From Oscillospiraceae bacterium (GTDB lineage Bacteria > Bacillota > Clostridia > Oscillospirales > Ruminococcaceae): DNA of 64,000 nucleotides. Shown here one piece after another: positions 15,756 to 24,747 of this stretch. Made by a program: the position numbers and the translations under genes. Location: NCBI GenBank assembly GCA_025758045.1, contig CP107208.1:868001-932000 (forward strand), given 5' to 3'. The notes under the pieces are model-generated. The model saw nothing but the letters and a program-made list of their open reading frames with translations, made no database searches and had not been told where the DNA came from. Positions within the stretch are counted from its first letter, which is position 1, and each line of letters begins with the position of its first letter.

Positions 15756-16505
15756 ATGAACAGTGCAGATAAGTATAAAGCTGTCAAAGCGGAGATCACG
15801 GCCATCTACCACGAAAACAAAGGAAGATACGGCTATCGCCGCATTACAGCAGAACTTCACAAGCGCAATTTCCTCCTGAACCACAAGACTGTCCAGCGGC
15901 TTATGAAGGAGCTGGGCTTAGTTTGCCGTGTCAGGATGAAGAAGTATCGTTCTTACAAGGGTGAAGTTGGCAAAATCGCACCAAATCTGTTAAGCCGGGA
16001 CTTCCGCGCCGAAAAGCCAAACCAGAAGTGGGTCACCGATGTGACAGAGTTCAGTTTGTTTGGAGAGAAACTGTATCTGTCTCCAATTCTGGATCTGCAC
16101 AGCAGCGATCTGGTCAGCTATACCATATCGGATCGCCCTGTGCTCAGCATGGTGACAACCATGCTGAACGAGGCATTTGCAAAAATTCCAGACGGAACAA
16201 ACCTCATTCTCCATTCTGATCAGGGCTGGCAGTACCAACATAAACAGTATCAACGGATGCTCCGAGAGAAAGGCATCCGGCAGAGCATGAGCCGGAAAGG
16301 CAACTGTCTGGACAACGCTGTGATAGAGAATTTCTTTGGCTTACTCAAAAGTGAACTGTTGTACTTACAAGAGTTTCAGTCCATGGAACACTTCAAGCAG
16401 GAACTCGTTGAATATCTGGATTACTACAACAACCGCAGGATCAAGGCAAAGCTAAAGGGCTTGCCGCCTGCAATTCACAGACAGCAAGCCCTTTCGGCTG
16501 CTTGA
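15756..16505 (+). CDS. IS3-family transposase OrfB (DDE integrase domain)
   Basis: From the first ATG this is 249 residues, but the frame is open upstream into the end of orfA, so the functional product is probably the frameshift fusion. The catalytic triad is visible in WVTDVTEF, LHSDQGWQYQ and NAVIENFF. An HTH_21-like region (YGYRRITAELHKRNFLLNHKTVQRLM) precedes it. The frame looks intact and the element potentially active. Confidence 0.92.
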   Translation: MNSADKYKAVKAEITAIYHENKGRYGYRRITAELHKRNFLLNHKTVQRLMKELGLVCRVRMKKYRSYKGEVGKIAPNLLSRDFRAEKPNQKWVTDVTEFSLFGEKLYLSPILDLHSSDLVSYTISDRPVLSMVTTMLNEAFAKIPDGTNLILHSDQGWQYQHKQYQRMLREKGIRQSMSRKGNCLDNAVIENFFGLLKSELLYLQEFQSMEHFKQELVEYLDYYNNRRIKAKLKGLPPAIHRQQALSAA

Positions 16506-16694
16506 ACAATTTTTGCTTCAAATTATTGTCTAACTTTTTGGGGGCACTTCATTTTTACGATTGTGCCTTTTTACCTTATTATAAATATAGTAAGTTTTGC
16601 CAAGATTTCGCCCAGCCACTTTGCAGCGCCCATTTTTGTGCTATAATAAGATGTTAAATTGTGTGGAATTGGCGATTGGACGGCTGCTCTTTTC

Positions 16695-16768
16695 TGTAGG
16701 GGCCGATGCTTGCATCGGCCCGCCGGGCCACGCAAACATTTGTAGGGGCGAGCATTGCTCGCCTGCAG
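16695..16768. repeat. family C repeat, copy 2
   Basis: TGTAGGGGCCGATGCTTGCATCGGCCC is followed by a second unit, TGTAGGGGCGAGCATTGCTCGCCTGCAG; each contains a short palindrome. It fills the 5' flank of the RNase Z gene and ends 15 bp before its start. Confidence 0.6.
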
Positions 16769-16783
16769 AAAGGCGGTGCGAAT

Positions 16784-17674
16784 ATGATGCAGCTTACCCT
16801 ATTGGGCACGGGCGGCACACAACCCCTGCCGGACCGGGCGCTGGCGTCCCTGGCTGTGACGGTGCAGGGCCATACCCTGCTGCTGGATTGCGGCGAGGGC
16901 ACCCAGGTCAGCCTGCGGAAATACGGCGTGAGCTCCTACCGCATCGATGCCGTACTGCTGACCCATTACCACGGCGACCACATTTTGGGCCTGCCGGGCC
17001 TGCTGCAAACACTGGCCAGCCTGAACCGCACCGCACCGCTGACGATCTACGGCCCGCCGGGGCAGGAGAGTATTGCGGCGGCCATCATGGCCTTAGCCGG
17101 GCCGCTGCCCTACCCTGTCGCGTGGAAGATCGCCGAGGGCACATGCAAAGAAGCAGGCCTGACGGTCACGCCGTTCCCCCTCAAGCACCGCGTGCCCTGC
17201 TGCGGCTACCGGCTGCACCTGCCCCGGGCCGGGCGGTTCGACGCCGCACGGGCCAAGGCCGCGGGTATCCCGCTGAAATACTGGCGGGTGCTGCAGGCCG
17301 GGCAGAGCATCGGCGGCTTTGCGCCGGGCGACGTATTAGGCCCGCCCCGCCGGGGGCTGACCGTGGTGTACGCCACCGATACCCGCCCCTGCCCCGCCGT
17401 GCTGGAAGCTGCCCGGGGCGCGGACCTGCTGTGCATGGACTCGACCTACGCCGACGACACCGACCTGCCCAAGGCGAAACTCTACGGCCACGCTACCTGT
17501 CGGGAGACCGGTGCGCTGGCCGCCGAAGCCAAGGTCCGCCGCCTGTGGCTGACCCACTACAGCGCCGCTGTCACCGACCCTGCCCCCGGCCTGGCCGCCG
17601 CCCGGACCCAATACCCCGCAGCAGCAGCCGGGTATGACGGCCTGCAATTGGAACTGGAATTTGACGAGGGGTAA
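16784..17674 (+). CDS. rnz: ribonuclease Z / metallo-beta-lactamase-fold nuclease
   Basis: The 296-residue protein has the metal-binding motif THYHGDHILGLPGLL near residue 62, then KHRVPCCGYRL, YATDTRPCP and LTHYSA, in the order of tRNase Z. This enzyme removes 3' trailers from tRNA precursors; the tRNA-Val in this window encodes its own CCA, so not every tRNA needs it. The ATG at 16784 follows AAAGGCGGTGCGAAT. Its stop is one base from the next start, suggesting an operon with the NusG_II and GNAT genes. Confidence 0.88.
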   Translation: MMQLTLLGTGGTQPLPDRALASLAVTVQGHTLLLDCGEGTQVSLRKYGVSSYRIDAVLLTHYHGDHILGLPGLLQTLASLNRTAPLTIYGPPGQESIAAAIMALAGPLPYPVAWKIAEGTCKEAGLTVTPFPLKHRVPCCGYRLHLPRAGRFDAARAKAAGIPLKYWRVLQAGQSIGGFAPGDVLGPPRRGLTVVYATDTRPCPAVLEAARGADLLCMDSTYADDTDLPKAKLYGHATCRETGALAAEAKVRRLWLTHYSAAVTDPAPGLAAARTQYPAAAAGYDGLQLELEFDEG

Positions 17675-17675
17675 T

Positions 17676-18017
17676 ATGGGCAAATACAAAAAGGAACTGC
17701 TGTTCACCCTCGCCGTGCTGGCAGCGGCCGCGGGACTTTGGCTGGGCACTCACGCCGGGCGCGGTACCGGCAATGTTGCCGTGGTGCGCTACGGCGACCC
17801 CCAGGTGGAGCAGCGCATCGACTTATCCCAAAACGGCGATTACGACATCGATACCGGCACCTACACCGTCCACCTGCATGTGGAAAACGGCGGCATCGCC
17901 TTTGTGAACAGCCCCTGCCCCGACCACCTGTGCGAGGGGTTCGGCATTTTGCAAAACGCCGGTGACTGGGCGGCCTGCATGCCCGCCCGCACCAGCATCA
18001 CCATAGAAGAAAAATAA
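17676..18017 (+). CDS. NusG domain II-like membrane-anchored protein
   Basis: The 113-residue protein has an N-terminal membrane segment (LLFTLAVLAAAAGLWLGTHA) and an extracytoplasmic domain with NSPCPDHLCEGFG and AACMPAR, the conserved cysteine pattern of the stand-alone NusG_II family of Firmicutes. The function of these proteins is unknown. It is translationally coupled to rnz and followed by a GNAT gene 9 bp downstream. Confidence 0.8.
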   Translation: MGKYKKELLFTLAVLAAAAGLWLGTHAGRGTGNVAVVRYGDPQVEQRIDLSQNGDYDIDTGTYTVHLHVENGGIAFVNSPCPDHLCEGFGILQNAGDWAACMPARTSITIEEK

Positions 18018-18026
18018 GGAGCGTTT

Positions 18027-18527
18027 ATGAATCCTACTTTTAAACAGGTCACCAAGACCCGCTACGTCCAACTGGTCGCCGAGCTGGCCCAGGAAATTTT
18101 TGTGCAGCACTACACCAAGCTGACCCCCAAGGTCGCCGCCGCCCTGGCCGATAAGTACCAGAGCGACATCCTGACCGATGACGAGATCCACAGCGGCGTC
18201 ATCAACTATTTTCTCATCTACCTGGGCACCGAGCCGGTGGGCTACTTTGCCCTGGACCTGGGCCCCGCCGGCGCCATGTGCCTGAGCCGCCTGTTTATAA
18301 AAGAGAAAGCCCGCGGACAGGGCATCGGCCGCAGCATTGTAGCCTACGCCCAAAAGCTGGCCGAGGGCGACGGCCGCAGCCGCCTGTACCTGCGCATCTG
18401 GGCCCGTGACCTGAAAGCCGAGGGCTTCGCCAAAAAATGCCGCTTCCGCAAGGCCGAGACCGTGCCGATGGAGGTTTTGCCGGGCACAACGCTGGATATT
18501 ACCACTTGGGAGAAGCTGTGGCGCTAA
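18027..18527 (+). CDS. GNAT-family N-acetyltransferase
   Basis: The 166-residue protein contains the acetyl-CoA binding motif LFIKEKARGQGIGRSIVAYA (Q/R-x-x-G-x-G/A) near residues 90-110, preceded by the strand YFLIYLGTEPVGYFAL. The substrate is unknown. It follows the NusG_II gene with GGAGCGTTT as ribosome site and ends before a long non-coding repeat region. Confidence 0.85.
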   Translation: MNPTFKQVTKTRYVQLVAELAQEIFVQHYTKLTPKVAAALADKYQSDILTDDEIHSGVINYFLIYLGTEPVGYFALDLGPAGAMCLSRLFIKEKARGQGIGRSIVAYAQKLAEGDGRSRLYLRIWARDLKAEGFAKKCRFRKAETVPMEVLPGTTLDITTWEKLWR

Positions 18528-18575
18528 CGCGCTCAAAGAAGGGGTTCGTCGCTTGTGGCTGCGCCACGCTCCTGC

Positions 18576-18677
18576 CGCTTGGCGGCCAAAACAATGGCCG
18601 CCAGCCAGCAGAGCTGGCACCGCTCGTTCGGTTGCAAGCCCCACTGGGGCTTGCATCGCTGACGCGACCCCGAACCC
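18576..18677. repeat. family D repeat, partial copy 2
   Basis: This block (GCTTGGCGGCCAAAAC ... GACGCGACCCCGAACCCC) closely matches the reverse complement of 12437-12540 in the large nested palindrome, including the CCAGCAGAGCTGG and AAGCCCCACTGGGGCTT stems. It lies directly beside a long family A element in a 656-bp gene-free gap. Confidence 0.65.
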
Positions 18678-18750
18678 CTCCTTTGGATTCACCCCGTCGC
18701 AAAAAAGCACATTTTCGCGCCTAACGACACAAAAATGCACTTTTTTGCTC

Positions 18751-19103
18751 TAGGGCAATACCGCATAATTCTAAGTGCCGATACGGCGAGCGAGGTGCGG
18801 CAGATGCTAAGCCAAAAGCGCAGATAATACTTTGTGCTGCAAAGGTGAGCGCCGCCAGTGGCGGATGCAGCGAACCGAAGCAGGGGCAGCGGTCGCAGAG
18901 TGCGAGGGGCTTTTGCCCCGAAGCACGATGCGGGTACCGCAACCCGACATTATCGAGCATTTTGGCAACGCAGTTGCCGTGCCGCACACCGAGCCGCAGC
19001 GAGGCGCTTCGGAGCGCAACCGCCGCTTGCGGCGGCTCTTGGCGCGGAGATCCGCCGAAGCGGTGCTTAAGCCGGAAGGCGGGAATTGTGCGGTGTTGCC
19101 CTA
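18751..19103 (+). repeat. family A MITE-like element, long copy A1
   Basis: TAGGGCAATACCGCATAATTC-type left end and the complementary right end (GAATTGTGCGGTGTTGCCCTA) bound a 353-bp element. The outer 178-bp scaffold is that of the short copies, but the central ATAATAC/GTATTAT hairpin is split by about 115 bp and a second block of about 60 bp lies in the right half; the latter is shared with copy A4. Both ends carry TAGGGC, a paired change relative to TAAGGC. Confidence 0.8.
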
Positions 19104-19183
19104 AAGGTGTCAGCATCGTCGGCGCATGTTCGCCGATGCTGACGGTTTTCAAATTTTGCACCTACTACCTTGGAGACTTACCC

Positions 19184-20311
19184 ATGAAATTTCTGCATCT
19201 GGCCGATCTGCACCTGGGCAAACGGGTCAACGGGTTCGACCTTCTGGAAGATCAGCGCTACATCCTGGAACAAATTTTAGCGCTGTGTGACAGCAATAAG
19301 GTGGACGCCGTGGTGCTGGCGGGCGATATTTACGACGCCCCCGTGCCCCCCGCCGCCGCCTGCACCCTGCTGGACTGGTTCCTGACCCAGCTGGCCGCCC
19401 GGCGCATCGCCGTGCTGACCGTGTCCGGCAACCATGACAGCGCCGAGCGGCTGGACTACGCCGCCGGGCTGCTGGCCAACCAGAACGTATACATCGCCGG
19501 GCAGTTCCGGGGCGCACCGCGGCAAATCGTCCTCAACGACCGCTTCGGCCCCGTGGAGTTCACGCTGCTGCCCTTCGTGCGCGCCGCCACCGTGCGCCAT
19601 TACATGCCCGAGGCCGACCTGCCCGATTACGACAGCGCCGTCGCCGCCGCCCTGTCCGCCTGTGCGCCCAGCGCCGAGCGCCGCGTGCTGGTGGCCCATC
19701 AGATGGTAGTGGCCGGGCTTTGCCCGCCCCAGCTTTCCGGCAGCGAGACCGCGCCCCTCACCGTGGGAACCGTGGATTCCGTCGATGCTGCGCACTTTGC
19801 CGGGTTCAGCTATACCGCGCTGGGCCACATCCACCGCGCCCAGCGGGTGGGCAGTGACACCGTGCGCTACGCCGGTGCGCCGCTGTGCTACCATCTGGAC
19901 GAGTGCGGCATGGAGAAATCCGCCACGCTGGTCCGCCTGGGCCGCCGGGGCGTGGACGGCATCGACACGCTGCCCCTGCACCCCCGCCGCGCCATGCGGC
20001 ATATCGTCGGCCCGCTGGCCAAACTGGTGGAGCATCCCGCCGACACCGGCGATTACATCTGGGCCACCCTGACCGACCCCACGCCCCAGCCCGACGCCAT
20101 GGCCATGCTGCGCGCCGCCTACCCCAACGCCATGCGGCTGGACTACCGCCCCCAGGGGGCCGAGATTTTGCCCGCCGACACTGCGCAATCGGTGCGGGGC
20201 AAGCCCTTTGCCTCGCTGTTTGAGGACTTTTTCACCCAGATGAACGGCCGCCCGCTGACCGTGGAGGAAGCCCGTGCCGTGAAAGCCCTGCGAGAGGAGG
20301 CCTCCAAATGA
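19184..20311 (+). CDS. sbcD: exonuclease SbcCD subunit D
   Basis: The 375-residue protein has the calcineurin-like phosphodiesterase motifs in order: ADLHLGK, LAGDIYD, VSGNHDSAERLDYAAG, HQMVVAG and ALGHIHRAQ. It is the nuclease subunit of the Mre11/Rad50-type complex that cuts hairpins and processes DNA ends. The start at 19184 is taken from the MKFLHLADLHLGK beginning; the frame is open upstream only through the repeat. It overlaps sbcC by four bases. The abundance of long perfect palindromes in this window is notable beside a hairpin nuclease. Confidence 0.94.
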   Translation: MKFLHLADLHLGKRVNGFDLLEDQRYILEQILALCDSNKVDAVVLAGDIYDAPVPPAAACTLLDWFLTQLAARRIAVLTVSGNHDSAERLDYAAGLLANQNVYIAGQFRGAPRQIVLNDRFGPVEFTLLPFVRAATVRHYMPEADLPDYDSAVAAALSACAPSAERRVLVAHQMVVAGLCPPQLSGSETAPLTVGTVDSVDAAHFAGFSYTALGHIHRAQRVGSDTVRYAGAPLCYHLDECGMEKSATLVRLGRRGVDGIDTLPLHPRRAMRHIVGPLAKLVEHPADTGDYIWATLTDPTPQPDAMAMLRAAYPNAMRLDYRPQGAEILPADTAQSVRGKPFASLFEDFFTQMNGRPLTVEEARAVKALREEASK

Positions 20312-22803
20312 AACCCCTGCACCTGACCCTGAACGCCTTTGGCCCCTACGCCGGGCGCACCGACCTGGACCTGTCGGTCTTTGGCGGCAGCGGCCTGTTT
20401 CTGATCGGCGGCGACACCGGCGCGGGCAAGACCGCCCTGTTTGACGCAATCACCTTTGCCCTGTACGGCGAGACCACCGGCGAGAACCGCAAAACCACGA
20501 TGCTGCGCAGTGATTTTGCCGCGCCCGAAGCCGAAACCTACGTGGAGCTGACCTTTACCCACCGGGGCCGCAGCTACACCGTGCGCCGCTGGCCGGACCA
20601 GCAGCGGGCCGCCAAGCGTGGCAGCGGCTTTGTGAAAAGCCCCGCCAAGGCGGAACTCATCCGTGAGCCGGACGAGCCGGTGAGCGGTGCCTCCGCCGTG
20701 ACCGCCGCCATCACCAAGCTGCTGGGCATTGACGCCAGGCAGTTTGCCCAGGTGTCCATGCTGGCGCAGAACGACTTTACCAGGCTGCTCAATGCGCCAT
20801 CCGCCGACCGCGCCGCCATTCTGCGCCAGATTTTTGACACTGCCGACCACCAGCGTTTAGGCCAGGCCGCCGTGCAGCATGCCCGCGAAGCCGAGGATGC
20901 CTGCCGCCGTCTGGATGACACCCTGCTTATGCAGATCGGCAGCCTGATGGGCAGCGGCGCCGACGAGGACACCGCCAGCCAGCTGGAAAAATTGCAGGCC
21001 GACCGCGACCCCTACGCCGCCGGTGCGGCCGCCGATCTGGGCAAGAGCCTGCTGGAATTTGACGAGGCCAACGAGAAGCGCCAGCAGAACATCGTGAACG
21101 ACCTGGACGAGAAGATTGCCCGGGGCGACGCCGGTGTAAAAATTGCCGAGGAACGCGCTGCCCGCCGCCAGAAGCTGGCCGGGCTGATCGAAGAAGAAAA
21201 GCGCGCCGCCGAGGTGGAGCGCCAGATCAACGCCATGCTGGCCGAGCTGCAGACCCGCAGCGACGCACTGAAAAAGACCATCGCCGACACCGAGGCCACC
21301 CGCGCCGCCCTGGGCCAGAGCGACGCCGAGCAGCTGAAGATCGAGCACCGTATCGAGCTGGCCGAGGGTCTGACCGCCACCTGCGCCACCCTGCTGCAGG
21401 ATCTGGACAAAGCCAAAGCTGCCAAGGCCGACGCCGAAGAAAAACAGCATGCCTACGCCGAAGCCCAGGCTGCTTTGGATGAGTTGGAGACCGCCCACAT
21501 CGCCATGCAGCGCCAGCTGAACGCCAACCGCGCGGGTCTGCTGGCCCAAGAGCTGGTGGACGGCCAGCCCTGCCCGGTGTGCGGTGCAGTGCATCACCCG
21601 CACCCCGCCGCCCTGCCCCAGGACCACGTAACCGAAAAAGCGCTGGAGGACCACGAAAAGACCCTGACCGCCCAGCGCCGCAAAACCGCCGACGCCAGCC
21701 GCGCCGCCGGTGACGCTGCCGCCCATGCGGCGGAGTTGCGGGCCACCCTGCTGCGGGAGGCCGATGCCTTTTTTGCCCGCCGGGGTGCCCGATATGAGGG
21801 CAAGCCCGCCGCCGAGCTGACCCCCGACGAACTGTGGGACACCCTGCTGGCCCAGCAGAAGAGCCTGGCCGACGGCCTGGCCGGATTGCAGGCCGACCAC
21901 AAAAAGTTCAAGCAGCAGGCCGACAAGGCCCGCGCCCTGGCGGACCAGCTGGACAACCTGAACCGCCAGCTGGCGGGCCTGGAAAAGCAGGCCTTTGCCG
22001 CCACCCGCAAGAGCGCCAACGCCAAGGCGGGCCACGCCGCTGCCGCCGCCCGCGTGCAGCAGATGCAGGAGACGATGCCCAAGCGGGAGGACCCCGACAC
22101 CCTGCCCAAGCTGCAGGCCGCACTCTCCCGCCTGCGGGCGGACCGTGCCACCGCCATGGCTGCCCGGGACGCCGCCGTGCACCGCCTGCACACCAACCGC
22201 GCCGCGCTGGCCGGGCTGGACAAGACGATGCGCCAGAGCGCTGCCGCCCGGGACAAGCGCGCCATGTGGGACAACCTTTCCAAAACCATCAACGGCAATC
22301 TGGCCGGCAAGGTCAAGCTGCCCTTCGAACAGTACGTACAAGCGTTCTATTTTGACGGTGTTGTCGAGGCCGCCAACCTGCGCTTTACCCGCATGACCGA
22401 CGGCCAGTACCGCCTGCTGCGCCGCAAAAGCGAGGCCGTGGGCGGCAAGACCGCCCTGGACCTGGACGTGTTCGACGCTTACACGGGCAAGACCCGCCCC
22501 GTGGGCAGCCTGTCCGGCGGCGAAAGCTTTATGGCCGCCCTCTGCCTGGCGCTGGGCATCAGCGATACCATCCAGCAGAACGCGGGCGGCGTGACCATTG
22601 AAACGCTTTTTATCGACGAGGGCTTCGGCTCGCTGGACGCCGACGCGCTGGAGAAAGCCGTGGATACGCTGGCCGGGCTGGCGGGCGGCGACAAGCTGAT
22701 CGGTGTCATCTCCCATGTGGAAGCCTTACAGGACCGCCTGACCCGCCAGGTGCGCGTGACCAAGACCCGCGCCGGCAGCAAGGCCGAGATCGTGGTGGAG
22801 TGA
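20308..22803 (+). CDS. sbcC: exonuclease SbcCD subunit C
   Basis: The 831-residue SMC-like ATPase shows Walker A GDTGAGKTALFDAITFALYG near residue 36, long coiled coils on both sides of a zinc hook CPVCGAVHHP near 424, the ABC signature LSGGESFMAALCLALG and Walker B ETLFIDEGFGSLD near the C-terminus. It is shorter than the E. coli protein because of shorter coils, as is common. ATG overlaps the sbcD stop (ATGA), so the two subunits are translationally coupled. Confidence 0.94.
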   Translation: MKPLHLTLNAFGPYAGRTDLDLSVFGGSGLFLIGGDTGAGKTALFDAITFALYGETTGENRKTTMLRSDFAAPEAETYVELTFTHRGRSYTVRRWPDQQRAAKRGSGFVKSPAKAELIREPDEPVSGASAVTAAITKLLGIDARQFAQVSMLAQNDFTRLLNAPSADRAAILRQIFDTADHQRLGQAAVQHAREAEDACRRLDDTLLMQIGSLMGSGADEDTASQLEKLQADRDPYAAGAAADLGKSLLEFDEANEKRQQNIVNDLDEKIARGDAGVKIAEERAARRQKLAGLIEEEKRAAEVERQINAMLAELQTRSDALKKTIADTEATRAALGQSDAEQLKIEHRIELAEGLTATCATLLQDLDKAKAAKADAEEKQHAYAEAQAALDELETAHIAMQRQLNANRAGLLAQELVDGQPCPVCGAVHHPHPAALPQDHVTEKALEDHEKTLTAQRRKTADASRAAGDAAAHAAELRATLLREADAFFARRGARYEGKPAAELTPDELWDTLLAQQKSLADGLAGLQADHKKFKQQADKARALADQLDNLNRQLAGLEKQAFAATRKSANAKAGHAAAAARVQQMQETMPKREDPDTLPKLQAALSRLRADRATAMAARDAAVHRLHTNRAALAGLDKTMRQSAAARDKRAMWDNLSKTINGNLAGKVKLPFEQYVQAFYFDGVVEAANLRFTRMTDGQYRLLRRKSEAVGGKTALDLDVFDAYTGKTRPVGSLSGGESFMAALCLALGISDTIQQNAGGVTIETLFIDEGFGSLDADALEKAVDTLAGLAGGDKLIGVISHVEALQDRLTRQVRVTKTRAGSKAEIVVE

Positions 22804-22804
22804 G

Positions 22805-24226
22805 ATGGCAGATTCGATTTTACAGCACCAGCTGGAAAAGCTGGCGGCGGACCGCTACCCCCTGCACATGCCGGGGCATAAGCGCCACCTGGCCCCCGCC
22901 CCCGGCCTGAGCTGCTATGCCTGGGACATAACCGAGATCGACGGGGCCGACGACCTGCACGAGGCCGACGGCATTTTAGCCGACGCCATGGCCCGCACAG
23001 CCGCGCTGTACGGTGCCCGCCGGTGCTGGTATCTGGTGGGCGGCAGCACCGTGGGCCTGCTGGCGGGCATCCGCACGCTGGCTCCCTTCGGCAGCGAGGT
23101 CATCGCGGCCCGCAACTGCCACAAGGCCGTGTACCATGCCATCGAGCTGGGGCGCCTGACTGCCCACTATCTGCCCCCGCCGGTGGATACCGCCTTTGGC
23201 GTGTACGGCAGTGTGCCGCCCGCCGCGGTGGAAGCGGCGCTGACCGCCCATCCGCAGGCAAAATGCGTAATTTTGACCAGCCCGACTTACGAGGGCGTTT
23301 TGAGCGATATTGCGTCCATTGCCGCCATTTGCCATGCTCACAATGTGCCGCTTTTGGTGGACGAAGCCCACGGGGCACACTACCTGCCCTTTGCCGCCCG
23401 GTACGGCTGGCAGGGCGGCGCGGTAGCCGCCGGAGCAGATTTGGTGGTGCAGAGCGCCCACAAAACCCTGCCCAGTCTGACCCAGACGGCCTTTTTGCAG
23501 CTGAACGGCGGCCTGGCCGACCCCGACGAGGTGGAGCGGCAGCTGGATGTGTTTGAGACAAGCTCCCCCAGCTACCCGCTGCTGGTCAGCCTGGACGGCT
23601 GCACCGACTGGCTGGCCGCCGACGGCCCCGCCGCCTTTGCCCGCTGGCGGGACCGGCTGGAGCGGTTTTCTGCCGCCGTGGCCGATCTGCACAATATAAA
23701 AGTCATGTGCTTTGGGCAGGATGCGCTGGCTGACCACCCGGATTTTTTTGCCCATGACAGCGGCAAAATTTTGCTGCAGATCGGGGCCGAGGGCGCGGCG
23801 TTTTTGCGGGCCAGCGGCTTTGAGCCGGAGATGGTCTGCGGCCCGAACGTGCTGGCCATGACCAGCCCCTGCGACAACACCCACGCGCTGGACCGCCTGG
23901 CCGAGGTGCTGCACCACTGGGATGATTCTCCATCCCGGATCGCCCCTGCGCCCCCCGCGCACCTGCTGCCCGCCCCGGGAAACACCGCGTGTACAATTGC
24001 CGAAGCCCTGCTGCGGCCTGCGCGGCAAATTCCAATGACGATCGCTGATGCCTGCGGGGAGACGGCGGCGGAGTATATCTGGGCCTACCCCCCGGGTGTG
24101 CCGCTGGTAGCCCCGGGCGAGACGATTACCCCGGAGTTTTTGGCGTCCTGCCGCGAGTTGGAGGCTGCCGGGACGAGGTTACACCACAGCAGATGCAAAG
24201 ATGCAACGTGCATTGCTGTTTTGTAG
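22805..24226 (+). CDS. Orn/Lys/Arg decarboxylase family PLP enzyme
   Basis: The 473-residue protein starts with the family's PLHMPGHKR motif and has the PLP lysine in QSAHKTLPSLTQTAFL, as in short Gram-positive arginine/lysine/ornithine decarboxylases (fold type I). It would make a polyamine or its precursor. The start is one base after the sbcC stop, suggesting co-transcription. The TAG stop lies inside a family C repeat (24222-24253), and the last residues (CKDATCIAVL) may be repeat-derived. The amino-acid substrate cannot be told from sequence. Confidence 0.88.
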   Translation: MADSILQHQLEKLAADRYPLHMPGHKRHLAPAPGLSCYAWDITEIDGADDLHEADGILADAMARTAALYGARRCWYLVGGSTVGLLAGIRTLAPFGSEVIAARNCHKAVYHAIELGRLTAHYLPPPVDTAFGVYGSVPPAAVEAALTAHPQAKCVILTSPTYEGVLSDIASIAAICHAHNVPLLVDEAHGAHYLPFAARYGWQGGAVAAGADLVVQSAHKTLPSLTQTAFLQLNGGLADPDEVERQLDVFETSSPSYPLLVSLDGCTDWLAADGPAAFARWRDRLERFSAAVADLHNIKVMCFGQDALADHPDFFAHDSGKILLQIGAEGAAFLRASGFEPEMVCGPNVLAMTSPCDNTHALDRLAEVLHHWDDSPSRIAPAPPAHLLPAPGNTACTIAEALLRPARQIPMTIADACGETAAEYIWAYPPGVPLVAPGETITPEFLASCRELEAAGTRLHHSRCKDATCIAVL

Positions 24227-24253
24227 GGGTCGATGCGAGCATTCGCCCCTACA
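24222..24253. repeat. family C repeat, copy 3 (supplies a stop codon)
   Basis: TTGTAGGGGTCGATGC and GCATTCGCCCCTACAA flank a short palindromic centre. The TAG of TTGTAGGGG is the stop codon of the decarboxylase gene. Confidence 0.65.
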
Positions 24254-24292
24254 ATGCTACTGTAACTACTGTAACCATCCACCATTTTACCC

Positions 24293-24321
24293 TTGACAAT
24301 CCATCCATTCCCGTGTACAAT
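24293..24321 (+). promoter_or_regulatory. scfA promoter
   Basis: A perfect TTGACA (24293-24298) and TACAAT (24316-24321) are 17 bases apart, 38 bp before the SCIFF start. Confidence 0.75.
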
Positions 24322-24359
24322 AAATATAATTCTAAAATGTATAAAGGGGTGACTGTTTT

Positions 24360-24506
24360 ATGAAGCACATCCAGACTCTCGAGACCCGCGACATGGCTAA
24401 GAGCCTGCTGAACGGCGGCTGCGGCGAATGCCAGACTTCCTGCCAGAGCGCTTGCAAGACCAGCTGCGGCATTGCCAACCAGCCTTGCGAGAAGACCGAC
24501 AAGTAA
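24360..24506 (+). CDS. scfA: six-cysteine peptide SCIFF (RiPP precursor)
   Basis: The 48-residue peptide (MKHIQTLETRDMAKSLL then a Cys-rich core) has six cysteines at positions 21, 24, 28, 32, 36 and 43, in the CGECQTSCQSACKTSC pattern typical of SCIFF, the near-universal clostridial ranthipeptide. The maturase downstream forms a thioether between a core cysteine and a neighbouring residue. The start follows AAAGGGGTGACTG. A terminator hairpin separates it from scfB, so the precursor can be made in excess. Its role in the cell is unsettled; quorum-type signalling has been proposed for the class. Confidence 0.95.
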   Translation: MKHIQTLETRDMAKSLLNGGCGECQTSCQSACKTSCGIANQPCEKTDK

Positions 24507-24523
24507 TTGTATTGCTGGCTTTG

Positions 24524-24559
24524 ATGCCGGGGTGCCAGATATGGCAGCCCGGCATTTTC
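24524..24559 (+). terminator. scfA terminator
   Basis: ATGCCGGG (24524-24531) pairs with CCCGGCAT (24548-24555) and TGCC with GGCA inside it, around a six-base loop, followed by TTTTCT. Read-through would express the maturase gene. Confidence 0.75.
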
Positions 24560-24701
24560 TATGTACAGCGCGGCCGAAAAACGATGCACGGTGCAGGCAT
24601 TTTATAGTACCCCTTTTCCCGTACTTCCCCCTCACCTCCCCCATCCCTTATTCTCGACCGCTTTTCTATACACTCTCGCTATTCGATTAAAAAATCTTTT
24701 G

Positions 24702-24727
24702 GTTACTTTTCTTATAAGAAAAGTAAC
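24702..24727. repeat. family E perfect palindrome upstream of scfB
   Basis: GTTACTTTTCTTA and its exact complement TAAGAAAAGTAAC form a 26-bp palindrome ending 21 bases before the maturase start. Similar palindromes are at 26210-26233 and 44507-44532. Confidence 0.7.
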
Positions 24728-24747
24728 ATAACTTAAAGGAGCAGACA

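Larger units (their letters stand above)
15255..16551 (+). mobile_element. IS3-family insertion sequence, copy 1
   Basis: The 1297-bp element has related terminal inverted repeats (TGAACTGCACCCC at the left; TGAAGTGCCCCC reading in from the right, both leading into GTTAGACA) and two overlapping transposase frames. The flanking triplets (CAA and TTT) do not match, so no target duplication is visible. A second copy of identical length lies at 52645-53941 in the opposite orientation. Confidence 0.9.

Noticed and set aside
18845..19183. Upstream extension of sbcD through the family A element
   Set aside because: SbcD begins at MKFLHLADLHLGK; the extra residues are translated repeat DNA.
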